DNA from: Candidatus Chloroploca sp. Khr17
GTDB lineage: Bacteria; Chloroflexota; Chloroflexia; Chloroflexales; Chloroflexaceae
NCBI RefSeq assembly: GCF_004138165.1
Contig: NZ_RYFF01000001.1
Location: forward strand, 186,001-250,000
DNA length: 64,000 nt
Reading direction: 5' to 3'
The notes under the pieces were generated by a model. It had not been told where the DNA came from and did no database searches. It saw nothing but the letters and a program-made list of their open reading frames with translations. This document shows positions 41,319 to 49,019 of the stretch, in pieces; the stretch's first letter is position 1; the number at the start of each line of letters is the position of its first letter. A program made the position numbers and the translations under genes.

Positions 41319-42247
41319 CCTGTCAAATGTTTACAGATCCCGGCCTTGATCGTCTGGCCCGGCACCTCATGGCCCAGCAAGCGTTCGAGAAGGCGGGCCG
41401 CACGCATTAACGCGGGCAGATCAAGCCCGGTTGAAATTCCGAGTTCGTGCAACAGATGCGTCAGATCTTCGGTACAAAGATTGCCCGGAGCGCCGGGGGC
41501 AAATGGGCACCCGCCGATACCCCCGATGCTGCTATCAAAGGTCGTAATCCCAAGTTGCAATGCTGCGAGCACATTGGCAAGCCCGGCCCCACGAGCGCTA
41601 TGCAAATGGAGCCGTAAGGACTGGCGAGGAAAGCGCTCACGGAAGGCAAGGACGATCTGCTGCACCAGCAGCGGATGGGCCATGCCCGTCGTATCACCAA
41701 GGGTCACCTCGCCCGCTCCAAGATCGAGCAACTGACCACAAAGATCGAGCACCCGTTCAACCGGCACATGGCCCTCAAACGGGCACCCAAAAGCCACCGA
41801 GAGCACAGCATCAAAAGCGATCCCAGCCTGGCGCACCAGCAGACTCATCTCGGCAACCTGATCAAGCGATTGCGCAACCCCCATGTTGACATTGCTCTGA
41901 TTGTGACTTTCCGTCGCACTGAGAAAGACCTGAACAAGATCAACGCGAGACGCAACCGCGCGTCGTGCCCCTACCAAATTAGGAGCAATGGCACAATACA
42001 TCACCTCGGGATGGCGCGGCAACTGGGCAAACACCTCGGCCGTATTCGCCATCTGGGGCACCTGTTGAGGACGGACAAAGGCCCCGACCTCGATCTGGCG
42101 CAGACCGGCGGCATAAAGCGCCGCAATCAGTTCAAGTTTCTCGGCAGTGGTGAGCACGACCGACTCATTCTGGAGCCCATCACGTGGTCCGACTTCGCGG
42201 ATCGCGGCATACGAAGGCAGGGCCATCGGGCTAGCAATGCTTGTCAT
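41315..42247 (-). CDS. Hydroxymethylglutaryl-CoA lyase family protein
   Basis: 310 residues from ATG 42247, with AGAGG upstream; an open frame runs further back through a palindrome and is rejected as coding. REVGPRDGLQNE (catalytic R22/D23) and the active-site cysteine loop GGCPFAPGAPGN (C247) are canonical. The metal ligands H214 and H216 are kept, but the usual HDTRG/HDTYG continuation is HSARG (S217, A218). The family cleaves HMG-CoA to acetyl-CoA and acetoacetate, or related substrates such as citramalyl-CoA. The altered motif raises the possibility of a different acyl-CoA. First gene of a three-gene coupled operon. Confidence 0.85.
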   Translation of the reverse strand: MTSIASPMALPSYAAIREVGPRDGLQNESVVLTTAEKLELIAALYAAGLRQIEVGAFVRPQQVPQMANTAEVFAQLPRHPEVMYCAIAPNLVGARRAVASRVDLVQVFLSATESHNQSNVNMGVAQSLDQVAEMSLLVRQAGIAFDAVLSVAFGCPFEGHVPVERVLDLCGQLLDLGAGEVTLGDTTGMAHPLLVQQIVLAFRERFPRQSLRLHLHSARGAGLANVLAALQLGITTFDSSIGGIGGCPFAPGAPGNLCTEDLTHLLHELGISTGLDLPALMRAARLLERLLGHEVPGQTIKAGICKHLTG

Positions 42248-42517
42248 CAACGACCTCTTGGTAGTGCATCCAGCGGCTCTGCTGCACGCATGCACGTTTC
42301 GTTGCACTCCTATGCTTGGGTTGGCGACAACGGCAAGCAATGCTTGCCGTTGTCGCCAACCCAAGCAAAATTCCTGGAGGCCGCAAGCCCCCAAACACGT
42401 GGCAAAAACGCGGCTTCATCTGCATGGTAGATGAGCGTAGGATGCTTGTCAAACCTCAGAGTGTCAAATAAATTGCCAGCCGAAACAGCTTGATCTGGCA
42501 TTTCATCATCCTGGTGG
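42248..42517. other. Divergent intergenic region, first part
   Basis: Apart from the palindrome 42313-42367 nothing recognisable is seen. The adjoining AAACACGTGG segment (about 42392) has no clear role. Confidence 0.4.
42313..42367. repeat. Perfect 26-bp palindrome, tip GGCAAGC-AAT-GCTTGCC, between divergent genes
   Basis: Arms 42313-42338 and 42342-42367 are exactly complementary with the loop AAT. It lies 66 bases upstream of the HMG-CoA-lyase-like gene and 151 bases before the phasin-like gene promoter, so neither neighbour needs a terminator here. Confidence 0.8.
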
Positions 42518-42546
42518 TTGCGAGGTGCATAATCTGTGGTTATAAT
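42518..42546 (+). promoter_or_regulatory. Promoter of the phasin-like gene
   Basis: TTGCGA (42518-42523), 17-base spacer, TATAAT (42541-42546). Start near 42553, leader about 118 bases. Confidence 0.75.
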
Positions 42547-42670
42547 CTTTCTTATTCCTACGTAACTCATCTGTAACCATTCCTGGTACGCTCAAAACAT
42601 ACATAAGCTATGTATTGACGCAAAGGTTTTAAGAACAGCACACCGAGTGCAATATACAAGGAGGGTCGGC

Positions 42671-43243
42671 ATGGACTGGACGAAGCAGGCGAATGATATG
42701 CTCAAGACCTTTACAACCACACAGCAGAAGGTCTGGGAGAGTTGGGTCTCCTCAATGCAAATGATGGCAACACCCCAGAGCCCAGAAGCCTGGCAGAAGA
42801 CCGTTGATACCTGGCGTGGCACCGTAAAGTACGCTCTTGAGCAGCAACTTGAACTGACCAAGTTGTGGGCCGAGAGTGTGGCCGCTTCTTCCGTGAGCAT
42901 GCCAAACATGCCTGGCATGCCGAACATGCCTGTCATGCCTGGTATGCCAACCATCCCTGGTATGCCAACCATCCCTGGTATGCCGGCAACTTCGGTTGAG
43001 TGGACACGCCAGATGCTTGAGATGACCCGGACATGGACTGAGACGCAGGTTCGTTTTTCCGAGAACTGGTTCGAGATGTTGAAGAAGGCTGAGCCAAGCA
43101 TGATGGCGCAGACGTTTGATATGGCGCAGGGCCAGAAGATCATGGCGATGTGGCAGGATGCCGCCCAGAAGGCGGTTGAGGCGCAGACCCAGTTTAGCCA
43201 GATGATGATGAAAGCGGCCACAGGCGACAGTTCCAAAAAGTAA
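42671..43243 (+). CDS. Phasin-like helical protein with Met-Pro-Gly repeats
   Basis: 190 residues from ATG 42671, with AAGGAGG 6 bases upstream. Two amphipathic helical regions rich in Gln, Met and Trp (about 1-75 and 107-185) flank a repeat of the form MPGMPNMP / GMPTIP (77-105). The overall pattern resembles phasins, the coat proteins of polyhydroxyalkanoate granules, but no family signature is complete. The DNA of the repeat (42899-42985) contains exact 18-bp tandem units, so length variation among strains is likely. Strong promoter, strong ribosome site and own terminator point to abundant expression. Confidence 0.65.
   Translation: MDWTKQANDMLKTFTTTQQKVWESWVSSMQMMATPQSPEAWQKTVDTWRGTVKYALEQQLELTKLWAESVAASSVSMPNMPGMPNMPVMPGMPTIPGMPTIPGMPATSVEWTRQMLEMTRTWTETQVRFSENWFEMLKKAEPSMMAQTFDMAQGQKIMAMWQDAAQKAVEAQTQFSQMMMKAATGDSSKK
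42899..42985 (+). repeat. Tandem repeat coding for Met-Pro-Gly units
   Basis: GGTATGCCAACCATCCCT is repeated exactly with an 18-base period (42941-42976), preceded by more diverged 9- to 15-base units. Confidence 0.8.
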
Positions 43244-43271
43244 GCACGCCGACGCAGGAGCTTGCACGTGA

Positions 43272-43298
43272 CACGACCACCGTTATCTGGTGGTCGTG
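43272..43298 (+). terminator. Terminator of the phasin-like gene
   Basis: CACGACCACC pairs with GGTGGTCGTG around a 7-base loop, followed by CCTGTTTT. It also faces the 3' end of the ABC transporter gene. Confidence 0.8.
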
Positions 43299-43304
43299 CC
43301 TGTT

Positions 43305-45194
43305 TTAACGATAGCCTTCAGCCTGTAGGTTGAAGAGGTGGGCATAGGTACCGTCAAGCAGGATAAGCTCGCGGTGGGTACCACATTCCGTAATCGTGCC
43401 CTCTTCAATGACAGCAATGCGGTCGGCCATCCGCACAGTTGAAAACCGGTGGCTGATCAAAAAAGCGATGCGCCCGGCGGTCAATTCACGAAAACGCTGA
43501 AAGATTTCGTATTCACGTTGCGCATCGAGGGCCGCAGTTGGTTCATCGAGCACCAGCACTTCGCTCTTGCGCATAAATGCCCTACCCAGGGCAATCTTCT
43601 GCCATTGTCCCCCCGAGAGTTCGGCCCCCCCGGCAAACCAACGCCCCAGTATCGTATCATAGCCCTGAGGTAACGGTTCGATCACCTCATCAGCGCCGCC
43701 GCGCTGAGCCGCCAGACGGATGCGTGCATCGTTGGCAAGTTCTTCGATCTGACCAAACCCGATATTGTCCCGCGCCGAGGCTTGATAGCGCACAAAATCT
43801 TGGAAAATGACCCCAATTGAGGCACGTAGTTCTTCAAGATTGTAGGCACGGAGATCGACGCCATCCAGAAGAATCTGACCCTCGGTTGGATCATAGAGGC
43901 GTGTCAACAACTTGATCAGGGTTGTTTTGCCTGCCCCATTGGCCCCGACCAGCGCGATCTTTTCACCGGGCTTAACATGCAGATTGATCCCGCGCAACGC
44001 CCATTCGGTGCGATCAGGGTACTGAAAACCAACATTGCGAAACTCGATACCCTGGCTGATCGGGTGCGGCATTGGTCGCCCTTCGCCAGTGATCATCTGC
44101 GGACGCAATTCAAGAAAGCCAAAGAGATTCTCAAGAAAGAGACCGCTTTCAAAGAGTTGATTCACATTGTAAAAGAGGCCCTGAAACGTGCCCTGACTCT
44201 GACGAAAAAGGGTGAGGTAGAAGGTCAAACTGCCAATCGTAATCGCCCCCACAAACGTTTGCCAGACAATCCAGGCATAGGCCCCGTAATAACTGATGCT
44301 TGCCAACAACCCCCAGAGCGTGCTGATCAGTGAGCGCCGCCGGGCCAGATCCTCATCTTCATGCATAATCTTCAAAAACATCTCCTGATACCGCGCCAGC
44401 AATGGTTCCCCGAGGGCAAAGAGCTTGATCTCTTTCGCACTCTGATCAACGGTTAGCAGATGTTCGAGGTAGGTCATGCGGCGTGATTCCGGCGCACGCC
44501 AGGTAAGCAAGCGAAAAGTCAGGTGGCTATAACGCGTTTGGACAACAAAGGAGGGCAAAGTTGCTCCAAAGAGAATCAAAGCGACCAGGGGGCTAAAGGC
44601 AAGGATGCCAGCAGCAAACGAACTGAGCGTGATCGTATTCTGGATCAGGCTGAAGGTGGTCGTAATAATACTGATCGCACGCCAGTTGGACTCGCGGCGG
44701 GCATTCTGGAGCTTGTCGTAAAACTCAGCATCTTCAAAATAGTGGAGATCGAGGCTCAGTGATTTACGGATGATCGCCGTATTGATCGTATTGCCCAGGC
44801 GCGCATTGAGAATATGCTCAGCCAGTGCACGCAACTGCCCGAGGATTGTGCCCGTTGTGAGCAAGAGAAACTCCATGACCAGGTATGGTACAGTAGCACG
44901 CAGACCATCCGTGGCACTGATATCGGTGGTGACAATCAGCACAACTTCATCAATGATGAGCTTGCCAACCCAGGCCTGCGCAATCGGCAGCAGACCACTG
45001 ATCAACGTCACAAGGGCCATCGTGACGGTTGCTCCTTTGTGCGCCTGCCAGACAAGGGCAAAGACCCTGGGAATATTGCGGAGGGCCGAACGTAGAATCT
45101 GCCAACGCTCGGCCATGGTTTTACGTGGTTCATCAGGAAGAGAACTCTGTGTACCGACAGAGCCCCGTCGGCGTGAGGGAGGTGCTTGACTCAT
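43305..45194 (-). CDS. ABC exporter, fused permease and ATPase (MsbA/MDR type)
   Basis: 629 residues, a half-transporter that must dimerise. A 60-residue cytoplasmic N-terminal segment precedes six helices (about 55-355). The ATPase domain has Walker A LVGANGAGKTTL (about 415), Q loop VIFQDFVRYQ, signature ELSGGQWQKIAL, Walker B VLVLDEPTAALD and the H loop ISHRFSTVR. Members export lipids, peptides or drugs; the substrate is not readable from the sequence. Its leader contains one of the long palindromes. Confidence 0.93.
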   Translation of the reverse strand: MSQAPPSRRRGSVGTQSSLPDEPRKTMAERWQILRSALRNIPRVFALVWQAHKGATVTMALVTLISGLLPIAQAWVGKLIIDEVVLIVTTDISATDGLRATVPYLVMEFLLLTTGTILGQLRALAEHILNARLGNTINTAIIRKSLSLDLHYFEDAEFYDKLQNARRESNWRAISIITTTFSLIQNTITLSSFAAGILAFSPLVALILFGATLPSFVVQTRYSHLTFRLLTWRAPESRRMTYLEHLLTVDQSAKEIKLFALGEPLLARYQEMFLKIMHEDEDLARRRSLISTLWGLLASISYYGAYAWIVWQTFVGAITIGSLTFYLTLFRQSQGTFQGLFYNVNQLFESGLFLENLFGFLELRPQMITGEGRPMPHPISQGIEFRNVGFQYPDRTEWALRGINLHVKPGEKIALVGANGAGKTTLIKLLTRLYDPTEGQILLDGVDLRAYNLEELRASIGVIFQDFVRYQASARDNIGFGQIEELANDARIRLAAQRGGADEVIEPLPQGYDTILGRWFAGGAELSGGQWQKIALGRAFMRKSEVLVLDEPTAALDAQREYEIFQRFRELTAGRIAFLISHRFSTVRMADRIAVIEEGTITECGTHRELILLDGTYAHLFNLQAEGYR

Positions 45195-45216
45195 CGTGTT
45201 TGACTGGCTCCTTTGC

Positions 45217-45230
45217 AGGGCTATCGCCCT
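45217..45230 (+). repeat. Mini-hairpin AGGGC-TATC-GCCCT followed by TCAA
   Basis: A unit like those at 23940 and 34088; 28 bases from palindrome 45259-45305. Confidence 0.5.
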
Positions 45231-45258
45231 TCAACCTCAACCATGCATATACCTTCGC

Positions 45259-45305
45259 TGTGGTGACAGCGTGGGCAAGCGAAACTTGCCCACACTGTCA
45301 CCACA
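45259..45305. repeat. 22-bp palindrome, tip GGCAAGC-GAA-ACTTGCC, between divergent genes
   Basis: Arms 45259-45280 and 45284-45305 with two mismatches, loop GAA. A minus-strand TATAAT at 45318-45313 would place this palindrome inside the 5' leader of the ABC exporter messenger. Confidence 0.75.
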
Positions 45306-45312
45306 TCTTGTT

Positions 45313-45318
45313 ATTATA
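45313..45318 (-). promoter_or_regulatory. Possible -10 box of the ABC exporter gene
   Basis: TATAAT on the minus strand, about 119 bases before the ATG at 45194. No clear -35. Confidence 0.3.
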
Positions 45319-45432
45319 CCCCTGGTGGGTATCATCTACCCTGGGTATTGGCAGAGGAATTTCCTAGACAAAGGTTGAGGATGCAACTTTTTGAGACGGT
45401 TCACCGTCTTGTAGGTACGGGACGTCAACCGA

Positions 45433-45480
45433 CAGCGGAGTGACTCGTGGCGGGCTGCGCCGTCAGGAGTTACTCCGCTG
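45433..45480 (+). promoter_or_regulatory. Leader hairpin upstream of the DUF4126 gene
   Basis: CAGCGGAGTGACTC (45433-45446) pairs with GAGTTACTCCGCTG (45467-45480), one mismatch, 24 bases before the ATG at 45505. It leaves the ribosome site free. A second small stem (AGACGGTTCACCGTCT) lies near 45395. Confidence 0.5.
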
Positions 45481-45504
45481 ACACTATGGCAAAAGGGGTA
45501 ACGT

Positions 45505-46092
45505 ATGGAGTGGATCATTGCCCTGGCAACGGGCCTGGGTTTGGCGACAGCTTCGGGGTTGAACGCCTATCTTCCGTTGTTGACGATTGGTATTTTTGCA
45601 CGACTGGGGATGATTCAACTGGCCGAGCCATTTGATCTCCTGTCGAATGTCTTTGTCTTGCTGGTGATTGCGGTGCTGGCCGTGCTTGATTTTGCTGGCG
45701 ATAAAGTTCCGGCCGTTGACAGTTTCTTCCACGCAGCCGGGATGGTGATTAATCCGATTGCCGGCGCGATTCTTGCCCTGGCAAGCCAGGGCGATCTGGC
45801 GACGGTCAGCCCGATTCTTGTTGGTGCGGCTGGCCTAATTGCGGCGGGTAGCACCCATGCCGCACGTGCCTCGGTTCGACCTGTCGTAACGGCGGCAACC
45901 GGGGGAACGGGTAATCCCATCATTAGTGCAATTGAAGATGCCACGGCGCTCGTTTTGAGTCTCCTGGCAATTCTTGCTCCGATCCTGGCCGTCGTGCTTG
46001 CGATTGTGCTGGCGTTTGTGGCTTATCGGGTCTTCCGTCGGGCGGCCAAGATCTGGCGGAAAGAAGATGCCGTGGCGAACGGAAAAGGATAG
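45505..46092 (+). CDS. DUF4126 membrane protein
   Basis: 195 residues with five or so hydrophobic helices. GLGLATASGLNAYLPLL at the N terminus, DFAGDKVPAVDSFFHAAG near 70 and the glycine-rich GAILALASQG are the DUF4126 pattern. STHAARASVRP follows helix 4. Function is unknown; the family is widespread and often stands alone. Start ATG 45505. Confidence 0.88.
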   Translation: MEWIIALATGLGLATASGLNAYLPLLTIGIFARLGMIQLAEPFDLLSNVFVLLVIAVLAVLDFAGDKVPAVDSFFHAAGMVINPIAGAILALASQGDLATVSPILVGAAGLIAAGSTHAARASVRPVVTAATGGTGNPIISAIEDATALVLSLLAILAPILAVVLAIVLAFVAYRVFRRAAKIWRKEDAVANGKG

Positions 46093-46118
46093 CGCCCCGG
46101 GGCAGTTGGCAGGTAGGC

Positions 46119-46124
46119 TATAAT
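46119..46124 (+). promoter_or_regulatory. Possible -10 box of the cyclase-ATPase gene
   Basis: TATAAT, 41 bases before the ATG at 46166; no clear -35. Confidence 0.35.
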
Positions 46125-46165
46125 ACGCATGTGGTGTTTGATTTCATGGCGTCAGGAGCCTGAAG

Positions 46166-48937
46166 ATGCCAACTGGCCTCTCAGGGACAGTCACGTTTCT
46201 TTTTACTGATATTGAGGGCAGCACACGCCTCTGGGAACAATACCAGGAGGCTATGGCAGGTGCCCTGGCTCGGCATGATCTTCTTGTGCGCGATGCGATT
46301 ACATCCAATGGCGGAACCGTCTTTAAGACCATTGGCGATGCTTTTTGCGCCACCTTTGTGCGGCCTGAGGACGCCTTGCAAGCGGCGCTAGCTGCACAAC
46401 GTAGCCTGGCCGCCGAGCCGTGGGGCGTGATTGGGAGCTTACGGGTGCGCATGGCGCTGCACACCGGTGAGAGCGTTGTGCGTGATGGCGACTATTTTGG
46501 CCCCACCCTCAACCGTGTTGCCCGCCTGATGGCAACCGGGCATGGGGGGCAAATTTTGCTTTCGAAGGTAACCTCATCGGCACTGTTGCCTGCGCTGCCA
46601 GCCGAGGTGGTGCTGCTCGATCTTGGTGAACGCCAACTCAAGGATCTGAGTCGTCCCGAGCATATTTTTCAGGTTGTCGTCCCCGATCTCCCCAGTTCTT
46701 TTCCGCCCCTCAGGACGGTTGATACCCGTCCGAATAACTTACCCGCGCAAACAACAACCTTGATCGGGCGTGAACGCGAGGTTGCGGCTGTTTGTGCGTT
46801 ATTACGACAACCCGAATTGCGCCTTGTCTCGCTTACCGGCCCCGGAGGTACCGGCAAGACTCGTCTGGCGATCCAGGTTGCCGCCGAATTGCTCGATTTT
46901 TTTGCGGGCGGGGTCTTCTTTGTGCCCCTTGATAGTATACGCAATCCCGATGATGTCTTACCGGCGATTATGCATAGTGCCGGGATTAAAGAGCGCAATA
47001 GTCAGACGAGCCTCGTAGACCTGAAGGAAGGATTGTCGGCGTCCCCAACCTTGATTGTGCTCGATAATCTTGAGCAAGTTATTGCTGCTGTGCCACTGGT
47101 TGGTGAACTGTTGCAAGCGATTCCTTCGCTCAAGTTACTGGTGAGCAGTCGTACGGTCTTGCAGGTCTATGGCGAGCACGAATACCCAGTTCCTCCACTG
47201 AAATTACCCCCTCTCAAACCATTGCCCGCGCTGCCTGAACTGACAACCTACCCTTCTGTAGCCCTCTTTGTTGAGCGAACCCAGGCGGTCAAACCGACCT
47301 TCGTCTTGACTTCTGCCAATACGCGTGCAGTCGCCGAGATCTGCCATCGCCTTGATGGTTTGCCGCTAGCAATTGAGCTTGCCGCAGCACGAAGCAAACT
47401 TTTTACCCCGCAAGTACTTCTTGATCGTTTAAGCAATCAGTTTGAGTTGCTGACGACAGGCGGGCGTGATCGCCCGGTGCGCCAGCAGACGTTGCGGGCG
47501 GCAATTGCATGGGGCTACGATTTATTGCCACCACTTGAGCAACGCCTCTTTCAGCGCCTCGCCGTCTTTGCCGGTGGGTTCACGCTTGAGGCTGCCGAAA
47601 CGATCTGCTTTGACCCCGAATTGCCGGATCTTTTCACCGGAATTGAGTCGCTGTTAAGTAAGAGCCTGCTGCGCCAGGATCTCGATTGCGAAGACACCTT
47701 GCGTTGCGATATGCTCGGAACCATCCGTGCGTATGCGCTCGAGCAACTTGTTGCCGCAGGGGAAGCCCCCATGATGCAAGCTCGCCATCTTTCCTACTAT
47801 GCCGCCTTTGTGCAAGATGCTGAACCTGAACTCCGTAGTGCCGACAATAACCATTGTCTTGAGTTGTTTGACCGGGAGCACGACAATTTGCGGGCGGCGT
47901 TGTCCTATTGTGTCGAGCACCACGAAAAGACCCGCGCCTTGCAACTGGGGGGCGTGCTCTGGCGGTACTGGTGGGCACGAGGCTATTTGCAAGAAGGCCG
48001 ACGCTGGTTAGAGACGCTGATCCAGGTCAGTGCAGATGAGGCTGTGGAACAACGAGTGCAGGTCATTAGTGGGGCAGGGGTGCTGGCGAATGCCCAGGGT
48101 GATCACGAGCGGGCCGCTTATCTACTCGAAGAGGCGCTGCATATCCAGCGCAACCTTGATGATCCAGCATCCCTAGCGTTTGTCTTGACAAATCTTGGCA
48201 TTGCTGTGTTGCAACAGGGTGACTATCTTCGTGCGATTGCCCTTTTTGAAGAGAGTCTTGCCTTGCGGCGTGCGCTTGGTGATCCGGTGAGCATTGCCAG
48301 TTCCCTCAATAATCTCGGCCTTTTGACGCTCTATCAGGGCGAATACGAACGCGCCGAGCGCTTTTTTGAAGAGACGATCATGCTGCGCCGCAGCCTCGGT
48401 GATATCTGGGGAATTGGCAATTCGCTTAATAACCTTGGACTCGCCGCGTATTACCAGGGCAATTATGGAGAAGCGTTGAACTTTTGTAGCGAGAGCTATG
48501 GGATTGCGACGGGTTTGCGTGATATGCAGAGTCAGGGCTTGGCGCTGACCAACCTCGGGCGCACCCTCGTTGCCCTTGGGCGTTATCAGGATGCCGTGAG
48601 CCATCTCATTCAGGCGGTTGACCTCTGGCATGAAATTGGCAATCATGAACTGATTGCCGAGTGCCTTGATGGCATTGCCGACATCTTTGCGCAGATGGGG
48701 TTGAGCGCGTCGGCGGCAGAGCTCTATGGGGCAACGGCAGCGCTACGCTCTGCGTTAAAGGCTGCCCTGCCCCATAGCGACCAGACCCGCCGCGATGCGG
48801 CTACTGCCGCGCTTGCCGCCAATTTGGGTGAGCAGTACGAGGCTTGTGTGCGGCAAGGAGCAGGGTTGTCGCTGGAGGCGGCGATTGCATATGCGCATAC
48901 GGTCATCGCTGAACATATGTCGGAAGATGACGCTTAG
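46166..48937 (+). CDS. Class III adenylate/guanylate cyclase fused to an NTPase and TPR repeats
   Basis: 923 residues. Cyclase domain 1-175: the metal aspartates are D15 (FLFTDIEGST) and D58 (FKTIGDAF), with substrate lysine K54; the transition-state region reads YFGPTLNRVARLM, so activity is plausible. STAND-type ATPase about 195-520: Walker A TGPGGTGKTRL (about 230), Walker B LIVLDNLEQ, the LLVSSRTVL sensor and the GLPLAIELAAARSKLF motif. TPR array about 610-880, with several units of the SLNNLGLLTLYQGEYERA form. Likely a signal integrator in which TPR ligand binding controls the ATPase and cyclic nucleotide output. A larger relative lies at 59765-63475. Confidence 0.92.
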   Translation: MPTGLSGTVTFLFTDIEGSTRLWEQYQEAMAGALARHDLLVRDAITSNGGTVFKTIGDAFCATFVRPEDALQAALAAQRSLAAEPWGVIGSLRVRMALHTGESVVRDGDYFGPTLNRVARLMATGHGGQILLSKVTSSALLPALPAEVVLLDLGERQLKDLSRPEHIFQVVVPDLPSSFPPLRTVDTRPNNLPAQTTTLIGREREVAAVCALLRQPELRLVSLTGPGGTGKTRLAIQVAAELLDFFAGGVFFVPLDSIRNPDDVLPAIMHSAGIKERNSQTSLVDLKEGLSASPTLIVLDNLEQVIAAVPLVGELLQAIPSLKLLVSSRTVLQVYGEHEYPVPPLKLPPLKPLPALPELTTYPSVALFVERTQAVKPTFVLTSANTRAVAEICHRLDGLPLAIELAAARSKLFTPQVLLDRLSNQFELLTTGGRDRPVRQQTLRAAIAWGYDLLPPLEQRLFQRLAVFAGGFTLEAAETICFDPELPDLFTGIESLLSKSLLRQDLDCEDTLRCDMLGTIRAYALEQLVAAGEAPMMQARHLSYYAAFVQDAEPELRSADNNHCLELFDREHDNLRAALSYCVEHHEKTRALQLGGVLWRYWWARGYLQEGRRWLETLIQVSADEAVEQRVQVISGAGVLANAQGDHERAAYLLEEALHIQRNLDDPASLAFVLTNLGIAVLQQGDYLRAIALFEESLALRRALGDPVSIASSLNNLGLLTLYQGEYERAERFFEETIMLRRSLGDIWGIGNSLNNLGLAAYYQGNYGEALNFCSESYGIATGLRDMQSQGLALTNLGRTLVALGRYQDAVSHLIQAVDLWHEIGNHELIAECLDGIADIFAQMGLSASAAELYGATAALRSALKAALPHSDQTRRDAATAALAANLGEQYEACVRQGAGLSLEAAIAYAHTVIAEHMSEDDA

Positions 48938-48966
48938 CGTGTGCGGTCTTTCGTTTGAGAACTCTC

Positions 48967-49009
48967 TGACGCACCGTGGCGACGGCAAAGCCGTCGCCAC
49001 GGTGCGTCA
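48967..49009. terminator. Perfect 20-bp palindrome between convergent genes, tip GGC-AAA-GCC
   Basis: Arms 48967-48986 and 48990-49009 are exactly complementary. It lies 29 bases past one stop codon and 10 bases from the other and can terminate both transcripts. Confidence 0.85.
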
Positions 49010-49019
49010 TGTCGTTTGA

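Noticed and set aside
42248-42394. N-terminal extension of the HMG-CoA-lyase-like gene
   Set aside because: It is translated palindrome; the ATG at 42247 has a ribosome site and matches the family start.
42899-42985. Possible CRISPR-like repeat
   Set aside because: Repeats are contiguous, without spacers, in frame and within a coding region.
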